Source of the DNA: Planctomycetota bacterium
GTDB taxonomy: Bacteria; Planctomycetota; GCA-002687715; DRQF01
Direction: 5' to 3'
Length of the DNA stretch: 5,581 bases
NCBI GenBank assembly: GCA_024275615.1
Contig: JAJRYU010000040.1
Coordinates: 1-5,581, forward strand
Position numbers and translations under genes: made by a program. Below, piece after piece: positions 1 through 5,581 of this stretch. The stretch's first letter is position 1, and each line of letters starts with the position of its first letter. The notes beneath the pieces were generated by a model that had not been told where the DNA came from, made no database searches, and worked only from the letters and a program-made list of their open reading frames with translations.

Positions 1-57
1 AAGCCCTTGGACATCGCACTCGCTGGCTACTTAGCTGCACGCAAAGGTTCCCGTTAA
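1..57 (+). CDS. C-terminal end of a probable DUF58 protein (partial)
   Basis: Frame 1 is open from the window edge and ends at TAA 55-57, giving the 18-residue tail KPLDIALAGYLAARKGSR. The start lies outside the window. The short pattern (a proline-hydrophobic stretch, then 'ALxxYLxxR' and a basic end) resembles the extreme C-terminus of DUF58 proteins, and DUF58 genes commonly sit directly upstream of BatA-type genes in MoxR/VWA operons. DUF58 proteins carry a VWA-like fold and are thought to work with MoxR AAA+ ATPases; their biochemical role is not settled. Only 15 bases separate this stop from the next start, which fits one operon. That this is the end of a coding region is well supported by the stop and the ribosome binding site that follows. 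The DUF58 identity rests on 18 residues plus context and is only probable. Confidence 0.6.
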   Translation, partial: KPLDIALAGYLAARKGSR

Positions 58-60
58 GGT

Positions 61-66
61 AAAGGA
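61..66 (+). promoter_or_regulatory. Ribosome binding site of the BatA-VWA gene
   Basis: AAAGGA lies six bases upstream of ATG 73, a normal Shine-Dalgarno spacing. It supports ATG 73 over the next in-frame ATG at 100 (residue 10), whose use would also remove the residues just before the first membrane helix. Confidence 0.65.
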
Positions 67-72
67 CATTTC

Positions 73-2403
73 ATGCAAGGCCTCTTTGGCGCACCATCCA
101 TGCTTTGGTGGGGAGCAGCAGCCTCCATCCCCGTTGTTATCCACCTCTTGTCACGTCGCAAGTATCGCCGAGTGCCATGGGCCGCCATGCATTTTTTGCA
201 ACGCGCATTCAAGCGAACTCGCAAACGACTTCAAATAGAGAACATCCTCTTGATGCTTCTTCGGGTAGCTATCCTCCTCATGCTCGCCTGCGCCTTGGCT
301 GATCCCCGGACCAGCGGTGCCAGTATCTTGGGCGGTTCAACGTCAAAAACCGTTCTTGCTGTCATCGACAACTCTTTCAGTATGGACTATCGAGATGAAT
401 CAAATCGTGTCCCCTTCGAGAAGGCAGTAAACAAGGCGAAAGAGCTGCTTCAATCTCTCGATTCCGAAAGTGATGCCGCTGCCCTTCTTAGCATAGGAGG
501 CCGCGCGAGAATTCACGTGCCGCTCACCCGTGAAATTCAGGTGGTCCAAAACTCCTTGGACCAGCTCGAGCTCACTCATGGCGGAACCGATACCATTGGT
601 GGTTTGGGGATTATTGCCGGACTTATGCAAGAACCAAGTCTGACCAAGGACTTCCCTGGCCGCAAGACAATCTACATTTTCACAGACATGCAACGCAGTG
701 CACTGATAGGGAACCAAGGTTCAAACCCCGAAGGTTCGGATGTCAAACTCGATGCCCCTGATTCCAGGGTTGAAGATCTTCTCCGGCAGATTAAGGATGC
801 CGGTGGCGACGTCTATCTCGTTGATGTGGGAAGTGCAACAGGAGAAAGGGTACCGAACGTTGCCGTGACCTCGTTGAAACACATCGGCAAGAGCCTTGTT
901 CAAAACCGCCCCACTGATTTTGAATGTGTGATTGAGAACTTTGGCGACGAAACGGTCAACGGTGAAATCCAGTTCTACATCGACTCCGAAACCTCTTTCG
1001 TGCAAAAAGAAGTCGTCAGCGATCTCAAAGGAAGAGCCACCGGAACGGCGCAGGCCGTCGAGAGGTCATTTCCTTTCAGTACCGTTTTCAAGGATGCCGG
1101 GTGGCACTACGTGGCCGTCCGTTACGTCGACGACTCTTTGGGGATCGACAACACTCGCCGTTTTGCCTTTGAGGTAAGAGACCGAATCAAGGTCTTGGCT
1201 GTTGACGGTAACGCTGCTCGAGAACCAGAAGATTCGGCCGTGTTTTTTCTATCTCGCGCCCTCGATCCTTGGGTCGGAAGAACTTCGGAAGGCGTTTCTG
1301 CATTCGATGTCAAGGAAGTCTCTCTTCTCGATTTTCGCGCCGAAAAACTGAATGCGTATGACTTGATCGTTCTTGCCAACGTCGCACAAGTGAGTTCAAC
1401 CCGAGTCGCTGCTCTTGAGAGTTTTGTCGAAGAAGGCGGCTCCTTGTTGTTCTTTGCTGGCCGGGCCCTTGAAGTCCCAGGACGACTAGGTCCATCCGGG
1501 ACTAGCAACACATTGTTCTATCGCGACGGTAAAGGACTCTTACCGTATCGACTACTGCGAGCCATCGGCTCGGATGATCTCACCAACGAACCCTACAACC
1601 TACAATTCGAGACTTTCGATCATCCGGCCATGAAATATTTCGAAGATCCACGGACTCAACCTGGGATCACCAGCATTCCGACTTACAAGTTCTTGGCCAC
1701 GGAAATAAGACCTCAAGAAGGGACACGTGTCTTGGCGTCATTCCGTGCTGCCAATCAAGATACCCTGAAGACCAAAACCTGGCCTGCTATCGTTGAGCGT
1801 CACTTCGGAGATGGCCAGGTCATATTCTTCAGCACTTCCGCGGACAAGAGCTGGAATCTCTATGGTGCAACTCCGGCATACGTTCCGTTGATGAAGGAGC
1901 TGGCGTATGTCTTGACGCGCTCAGCCAACCGCGACAATATCACTGTCGGCGAGAGGCTTATCGTTCGGTTTCCTTCAACGGTCGACTCGGTGACTCTGAC
2001 CGTGGGAGATGACGCCCCAATAAACCGCAAGACAACACGGGAAGAAGGTTCGGACACGGTCACGGTTGCGCTCAGCCGCGTGGACGTCGCCACTATTATC
2101 AGGATCAAACCGCAAGCGCAGGAAAACGCACCCGTAGTCGCCACGCGCATCGTCGCTGTTAACGTTGACCCATCGGAGTCGGATTTGACGCGAGGTGGGA
2201 GCGGTTGGATCACCGCCCATTTAGGAACCGAACTCATCCAGACAATTGAAGCAAGCAAGGACCTAAACGTCGAGACTGTCACGGAATCAGAATCCCGGAT
2301 TTGGCGTGGTATTCTCTACTTGGTGCTTGCCCTACTCTTACTAGAAACTCTGTTTGCCCGTCAGTTTGGACGCGAATTCCGCGCTGACACGGCCGCAGCA
2401 TAG
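73..2403 (+). CDS. BatA-domain, VWA and GATase1-like membrane protein
   Basis: This 776-residue protein belongs to the BatA/VWA family of MoxR-associated envelope proteins. Residues 1-79 are a BatA-type N-terminal domain: membrane helix about 11-27 with the family motif IPVVIHLLSRRKYRRV, a strongly basic loop about 28-55, and a second helix about 57-76 ending in ALADPR. A VWA domain covers about 93-255, with a complete MIDAS metal site: DNSFS (D99, S101, S103), T172 in GGTDT, and D205 in FTDMQ. About 262-370 looks like an Ig/CARDB-type beta domain (IENFGDE). About 371-615 resembles a class I glutamine amidotransferase-like fold (KVLAVDGN, YDLIVLANVA, FVEEGGSLLFFAG, GDGQVIFFSTSADKSW), but no nucleophilic cysteine is seen at the expected elbow. 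A beta-rich stretch follows, then a last helix about 743-762. The positive-inside rule puts residues about 77-742 in the periplasm and the short tail in the cytoplasm. The gene probably shares an operon with the genes on either side. Family assignment is firm; the cellular function is not established, though 'aerotolerance' and envelope protein assembly have been proposed for relatives. Confidence 0.9.
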   Translation: MQGLFGAPSMLWWGAAASIPVVIHLLSRRKYRRVPWAAMHFLQRAFKRTRKRLQIENILLMLLRVAILLMLACALADPRTSGASILGGSTSKTVLAVIDNSFSMDYRDESNRVPFEKAVNKAKELLQSLDSESDAAALLSIGGRARIHVPLTREIQVVQNSLDQLELTHGGTDTIGGLGIIAGLMQEPSLTKDFPGRKTIYIFTDMQRSALIGNQGSNPEGSDVKLDAPDSRVEDLLRQIKDAGGDVYLVDVGSATGERVPNVAVTSLKHIGKSLVQNRPTDFECVIENFGDETVNGEIQFYIDSETSFVQKEVVSDLKGRATGTAQAVERSFPFSTVFKDAGWHYVAVRYVDDSLGIDNTRRFAFEVRDRIKVLAVDGNAAREPEDSAVFFLSRALDPWVGRTSEGVSAFDVKEVSLLDFRAEKLNAYDLIVLANVAQVSSTRVAALESFVEEGGSLLFFAGRALEVPGRLGPSGTSNTLFYRDGKGLLPYRLLRAIGSDDLTNEPYNLQFETFDHPAMKYFEDPRTQPGITSIPTYKFLATEIRPQEGTRVLASFRAANQDTLKTKTWPAIVERHFGDGQVIFFSTSADKSWNLYGATPAYVPLMKELAYVLTRSANRDNITVGERLIVRFPSTVDSVTLTVGDDAPINRKTTREEGSDTVTVALSRVDVATIIRIKPQAQENAPVVATRIVAVNVDPSESDLTRGGSGWITAHLGTELIQTIEASKDLNVETVTESESRIWRGILYLVLALLLLETLFARQFGREFRADTAAA

Positions 2404-2411
2404 AGGTAGTC

Positions 2412-2416
2412 AAAGG
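2412..2416 (+). promoter_or_regulatory. Ribosome binding site of the second VWA gene
   Basis: AAAGG lies in the 17-base gap after the upstream stop, four bases before ATG 2421 and ten before the in-frame ATG 2427. The first spacing is short and the second slightly long, so the site does not decide between them. A second purine run, GAGG at 2403-2406, overlaps the upstream stop codon. Confidence 0.5.
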
Positions 2417-2420
2417 CTAC

Positions 2421-4820
2421 ATGAGCATGTCATTTCTGCAAATGTCAAAAGACCTCATCGACGAAGGCATTCACTTCAAGAGTTTGCCCCCCAATTACGT
2501 CGCGTGGTTCATCATTCCAATCGCCGTCATCGCCTATACCTGGTGGTTCTACAAGCGGGAACGAGCTGCGACACCTAAGTTGCGCGTTGTTCTCACGACC
2601 TTGCGTGTTCTGGCGATCTTCTTCGTGATCATCTTGTTGTTTGACCCTTATCGTCAATTCCGCAAGGTCGAAGAGATTCGTTCCATGGTGACCATCATGG
2701 TGGACGAATCAGCAAGCATGGCGAAACATGACCGCTACGACGTTGAATCGCCAGTTGCGAGCGACCTCGCCAAGAAGGCCAAAGTCACGAGTAGTCGAGG
2801 GCTCAAGGATTTTAGTCGTAACGAGCTCGCGAAACGTGTCTTGGGGGAAGAAGGCTTCGATCTCATTGCCAAGATAAAAGAGAAACACGATGTCAAGATA
2901 CGAGGATTCTCGGCAGCACGCCCCCGCCCACTCACAGGCCTATCTGAAGCCGAGGCAAATGGCCCCATCACGGCCATGGGGGATGCCCTAGCCCAAGCAT
3001 TGGCCGATCCGGATATCCAGGTCAAACCCAACACCAGCATCATTCTTATTAGCGATGGTCGGAATAACTCGGGCACGGATGTCGTTGACGTGGCCACCCA
3101 CGCCGGTCGCAATGACAAGATTCCTGTCCACACCATTTCGGTTGGTGATCCAAATTCTGCTCGCGATATCGAGTTGCGTTTTGTACGCGCCGACGAAGTT
3201 GTCCTCAAGGGCAACACGTTGGCGATGGAGCTAACAGTAAGAAATCGGGGATTCGGGACTCAATGGGTCAACATAACGGTCATCGATCAGAATGGCGCGC
3301 CGTGGTCGGCAAGTCAGCAAAAAAAGCTGGAAGATGTAGAAACCGATCAAACATTCCAACTTGATCTAAGGGTTGATAGACCCAAAGGAACCTACACTCT
3401 TGATGTTCGAATCGGTGGACCTGCAGGCGAAGAGAACGTCCGCAATAACTCCAAGAAACACACCATTACCGTGAAAGATGATCTCCTGCGGGTTCTCTAT
3501 GTCGAGACTCTGCCGCGTTGGGAGTATCGTCGGCTCAAGAACTATCTTGTCCGAGGCGATGAGGCATTCCGAGCCCATTGCCTTTTACTATCGGCCGAAA
3601 CCGAATTTGTCCAAGAATTCACGCAGCTTCCCGGAATGAGCTCCATTAGAGAATTTCCCAGCGATTTCGCTCAGTTGGACAAGTACGACGTGCTCATTTT
3701 TGGCGACGTAAATCCGAATCTGTTGGCTTCCACACCGGCCAAAGTGCAAGAGATTCTGTTGAACATTCAGAAATTTGTCGACAACGGCGGCGGGCTCGCC
3801 GTCATCGCTGGCGAAGGCTGGACACCAAGAGCATATGCCGATTCCCCACTCGACGAGCTTCTTCCTGTCGATATTACCGCCGACGGCGATGGTGGCGGTC
3901 CAATGCGAAACTACGTTGATGAGTGGAAACCCAAGTTGTCCGCGATTGGCCGTACTCACCCCATCATGCAATTGAGGAAGAACCAAGAAGAGAATCGTTC
4001 ATTGTGGGAAGATCGTAATCAAGGCTTGATGGAATTGCGTTGGTGGTATCCGATCCGCAAGGCCTCGCCAGCCGCTCAAGTTCTGGCGTATCACCCTAAT
4101 GAACGCAATCGTTTCGGCTACTACCCGCTTTTCGTTGCGGGCACCTATGGCGATGGACCGGTCTTCTTCTCCGCCATCGATGAAACCTGGCGCTGGTTAT
4201 ACTTGAAAGGTGCTTTTGATTTCAACCGTTTTTGGGGCAACACGATTCGTTACTTGGCCAGAGCTCATCTCTACCGAGGCAGCAAACGATTCAAACTCGT
4301 TGCCAATGCTTCCGAGTACCATCAGGGCGAAACAGTTCACCTCACGGCTTTTGCGAAAGACAAAAATTTCGAACCGTCGCGGAACAACACCCAGCGAGTC
4401 ATGATCCTACCACCAGAAGCAGCGGCTCGTGTGGTGGAATTTCCACGCAAGAATGATGGTCAATACGCCTGGTCATTCAAACCGACAAAAGACGGGCATT
4501 ACGAAGCCTGGATCGTCGGCGAAGAAGGTCTTACTGGCAACCGCTATGCACCAATTTCTTTCGACGTCAAATACATTGACCCAGAAAGACAGATCGCCGC
4601 CGTTGATGAGGCGACCATGAAAGATATTGCCCGGAACAGTGGAGGCGCTTATTTCCCACTGCAAGATGCACTTGGTGTCTTAGCTAGGCTCCAATCGGAT
4701 ACAACGCGTCAAAGTTCGACCGAGACATCACCTTTGCGCAACAAATCATGGCTCCCTCTCATTCTCATTCTCTTGGTAACGACGGAGTGGCTGCTACGTA
4801 AACGAGCGAACATGGCATGA
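2421..4820 (+). CDS. Large VWA and GATase1-like membrane protein
   Basis: This 799-residue protein is the second VWA protein of the operon. Two membrane helices (about 26-44 and 57-75) flank a basic loop, KRERAATPKLR. The VWA domain runs about 88-245 with a complete MIDAS: DESAS (D95, S97, S99), T184 in PITAMGDAL, and D212 in ILISDGRNNSG. Compared with the upstream protein it has an extra charged stretch after the MIDAS loop, about 101-145. An Ig/CARDB-like domain follows (about 248-350; VRNRGFG, NVRNNSKKHTITV). A GATase1-like domain covers about 355-615 (LRVLYVETLPRWEYRRLKNY, YDVLIFGDV, FVDNGGGLAVIAGEGW) and ends in an aromatic-rich segment (DETWRWLY, FNRFWGNTIRYLAR). No elbow cysteine is present; the position reads AGEGW. 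An Ig-like domain lies at about 620-718, then a conserved-looking IARNSGGAYFPL at 736-747. The C-terminal helix, about 776-791, is followed by RKR. Predicted topology matches the upstream protein, with about 700 residues in the periplasm. ATG 2427 and ATG 2442 are possible alternative starts and do not affect any domain. Role inferred: membrane partner of the preceding BatA-type protein. Confidence 0.88.
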   Translation: MSMSFLQMSKDLIDEGIHFKSLPPNYVAWFIIPIAVIAYTWWFYKRERAATPKLRVVLTTLRVLAIFFVIILLFDPYRQFRKVEEIRSMVTIMVDESASMAKHDRYDVESPVASDLAKKAKVTSSRGLKDFSRNELAKRVLGEEGFDLIAKIKEKHDVKIRGFSAARPRPLTGLSEAEANGPITAMGDALAQALADPDIQVKPNTSIILISDGRNNSGTDVVDVATHAGRNDKIPVHTISVGDPNSARDIELRFVRADEVVLKGNTLAMELTVRNRGFGTQWVNITVIDQNGAPWSASQQKKLEDVETDQTFQLDLRVDRPKGTYTLDVRIGGPAGEENVRNNSKKHTITVKDDLLRVLYVETLPRWEYRRLKNYLVRGDEAFRAHCLLLSAETEFVQEFTQLPGMSSIREFPSDFAQLDKYDVLIFGDVNPNLLASTPAKVQEILLNIQKFVDNGGGLAVIAGEGWTPRAYADSPLDELLPVDITADGDGGGPMRNYVDEWKPKLSAIGRTHPIMQLRKNQEENRSLWEDRNQGLMELRWWYPIRKASPAAQVLAYHPNERNRFGYYPLFVAGTYGDGPVFFSAIDETWRWLYLKGAFDFNRFWGNTIRYLARAHLYRGSKRFKLVANASEYHQGETVHLTAFAKDKNFEPSRNNTQRVMILPPEAAARVVEFPRKNDGQYAWSFKPTKDGHYEAWIVGEEGLTGNRYAPISFDVKYIDPERQIAAVDEATMKDIARNSGGAYFPLQDALGVLARLQSDTTRQSSTETSPLRNKSWLPLILILLVTTEWLLRKRANMA
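4817..4820 (+). promoter_or_regulatory. ATGA stop-start overlap (translational coupling)
   Basis: The TGA stop of the second VWA gene (4818-4820) overlaps the ATG of the next gene (4817-4819). No convincing Shine-Dalgarno sequence lies within about 15 bases upstream; the nearest GGAG, at 4784-4787, is too far away. Initiation is therefore likely to depend on ribosomes finishing the upstream gene, which would tie the amounts of the two proteins together. Confidence 0.7.
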
Positions 4821-5581
4821 AGAAACGAATCAGACAATCAGCTTTCTTTGTCCTTGCGCTTCTTCTCGCTGTCGGCACTGCGAGAGCACAGTTTGGCAGT
4901 CGTTTTCGACAAAGAACAGACTACTTTACCAGCAAGGTCCAGATCGCCGGAAGCCGCCTTGCCATACAGAATCTCGAGCAAGCTAAGAGAGATATTGACA
5001 ACGAAGAATTTGCTGCTGCCGTCCGGCTGATTCAACAGACGATCGACAAGTACGGCAATCGCGCCATTGAAGTTGAAACCAATCGTTATGTTGGGATCCG
5101 CGACTATTGCAACAAGATGATCCTTGAGCTGCCGAAGGATGGACTCCTAGCGTACCAGCGGCAGTTTACGCCTTATGCTGAGAATCTACTTCAGCAAGGA
5201 ATCAAAGACCATGATCCCATGGTACTGAGAGATGTCTTTTATCGCTATCAAAACACCTCTCCCGGGAAGGTCGCTCTGCGAACGGCTATTTCGGTTCATT
5301 TCGAGAATGGTCAACTCGATCCGACACGGGACTTGGCGCTCCTGTATCGTTCCGTCTACGGTGATGACGAGGATTCACTGGGGCCGCTCTGCGCCATGAT
5401 CTTCACGTCGAGTTTTCTTGGTAAGAAAGATGAACTCCTCGAACTCAAAGAGAGTCTCTCGGCAGCGAAACTTCAACAGAGCATAGAAGTGGGTTCCGAA
5501 TCAAGAACTCTTGGTGCACTGCTGGACTACCACATTCGGTCCCTTGACAGTGTCCACGCGAAGAAACCTGAACCGGCGCCT
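4817..5581 (+). CDS. Exported protein, N-terminus of probable PQQ-like propeller (partial)
   Basis: The frame is open for 255 codons from ATG 4817 to the window edge with no stop, so the protein is cut off at its C-terminus. Residues 1-24 are a clear signal peptide: basic start KKRIR, hydrophobic core AFFVLALLLAVG, and an ARA cleavage motif before Q25. Residues about 45-180 are helix-rich and look like TPR-type or similar helical repeats (NLEQAKRDIDNEEFAAAVRL; LPKDGLLAYQRQF at 106-118; AENLLQQGI; a region around TSPGKVALRTAISV). This pattern (a count-like helical region, 'LPxxGLxxYxxQ', then 'T..G..A') resembles the N-terminal part of large planctomycete proteins that continue into PQQ/BamB-like beta-propeller repeats and that often follow VWA genes. 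The propeller itself is not in the window, so that part of the call is inference from family memory and context. The end at 248-255 (AKKPEPAP) may begin a proline-rich linker. Alternatives are a TPR-only periplasmic protein or a BatE/BatD-like helper. Export and the reading frame are well supported; the full domain composition is not. Confidence 0.75.
   Translation, partial: MKKRIRQSAFFVLALLLAVGTARAQFGSRFRQRTDYFTSKVQIAGSRLAIQNLEQAKRDIDNEEFAAAVRLIQQTIDKYGNRAIEVETNRYVGIRDYCNKMILELPKDGLLAYQRQFTPYAENLLQQGIKDHDPMVLRDVFYRYQNTSPGKVALRTAISVHFENGQLDPTRDLALLYRSVYGDDEDSLGPLCAMIFTSSFLGKKDELLELKESLSAAKLQQSIEVGSESRTLGALLDYHIRSLDSVHAKKPEPAP

Noticed and set aside
400..1511. Several minus-strand open frames of 94-129 codons inside the first VWA gene
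   Set aside because: They lie wholly inside a gene with clear domain content, show no recognisable domain or convincing ribosome binding site, and overlap each other in different frames. They are antisense shadows.
1860..2282. Minus-strand open frame of 140 codons
   Set aside because: It is antisense to the C-terminal part of the first VWA protein and its translation is low-complexity (Ser, Thr, Val, Arg rich), as expected from reverse reading of coding DNA.
2354..2578. Plus-strand open frame spanning the junction of the two VWA genes
   Set aside because: It overlaps both real genes out of frame, and its translation is rich in His and Arg with no domain or signal.
2735..3217. Minus-strand open frame of 160 codons, the longest antisense frame
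   Set aside because: It is fully antisense to the VWA domain of the second gene, and its composition (Ser, Arg, Ala, Leu) is that of a shadow frame.
4755..4775. Short CATTCT tandem repeat
   Set aside because: It is explained by the codons of the Leu-Ile-Leu-Ile-Leu run in the C-terminal membrane helix.
73..4820. Possibility of an anti-phage defence or cobalt/magnesium chelatase system based on VWA domains
   Set aside because: The membrane topology, BatA N-terminal domain and exported neighbour fit the Bat/MoxR envelope operon. No nuclease, protease or chelatase-type AAA domain is visible in the window.
4848..5035. Small open frames on both strands at the start of the fourth gene
   Set aside because: The frame starting at ATG 4817 has a textbook signal peptide and stays open for 255 codons, so the others are shadows.

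Overview
The window is a tightly packed, one-direction operon fragment, entirely on the + strand. It appears to come from the chromosome of a planctomycete-like bacterium (Planctomycetota, or a relative with the same operon). This rests on family recognition: a BatA-type N-terminal domain fused to a von Willebrand factor A (VWA) domain and a glutamine-amidotransferase-like domain, followed by a second large VWA protein and a secreted protein whose N-terminus resembles planctomycete PQQ-type beta-propeller proteins. Base composition looks balanced, with no obvious compositional break. I see no mobile element, RNA gene, CRISPR array or terminator.

Layout: (1) 1-57, the last 18 codons of an upstream gene, probably a DUF58 protein. 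(2) 73-2403, a 776-residue membrane-anchored protein with a BatA N-terminal domain, VWA, Ig/CARDB-like and GATase1-like domains. (3) 2421-4820, a 799-residue membrane-anchored protein with the same overall plan but a different N-terminus. (4) 4817 to the window edge, the first 255 residues of an exported protein with an alpha-helical repeat-like N-terminal region. The gaps are 15 and 17 bases and the last junction is a 4-base ATGA overlap, so the genes are probably co-transcribed. Any promoter lies upstream of the window and any terminator downstream.

How the genes may work together: MoxR AAA+ ATPase, DUF58 and Bat/VWA proteins form a known, widely conserved but poorly understood gene set ('aerotolerance' or MoxR-associated operons), thought to assemble or remodel envelope proteins. 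Here both VWA proteins are predicted to have two N-terminal membrane helices joined by a basic cytoplasmic loop, a very large periplasmic part with an intact metal-ion-dependent adhesion site (MIDAS), and a C-terminal membrane helix. The exported fourth protein would share the periplasm with them and is a natural candidate partner. This is inference. The most interesting points are the shared architecture of the two VWA proteins, their GATase-like domains that appear to lack the catalytic cysteine, and the translational coupling of the secreted protein to the second VWA gene.
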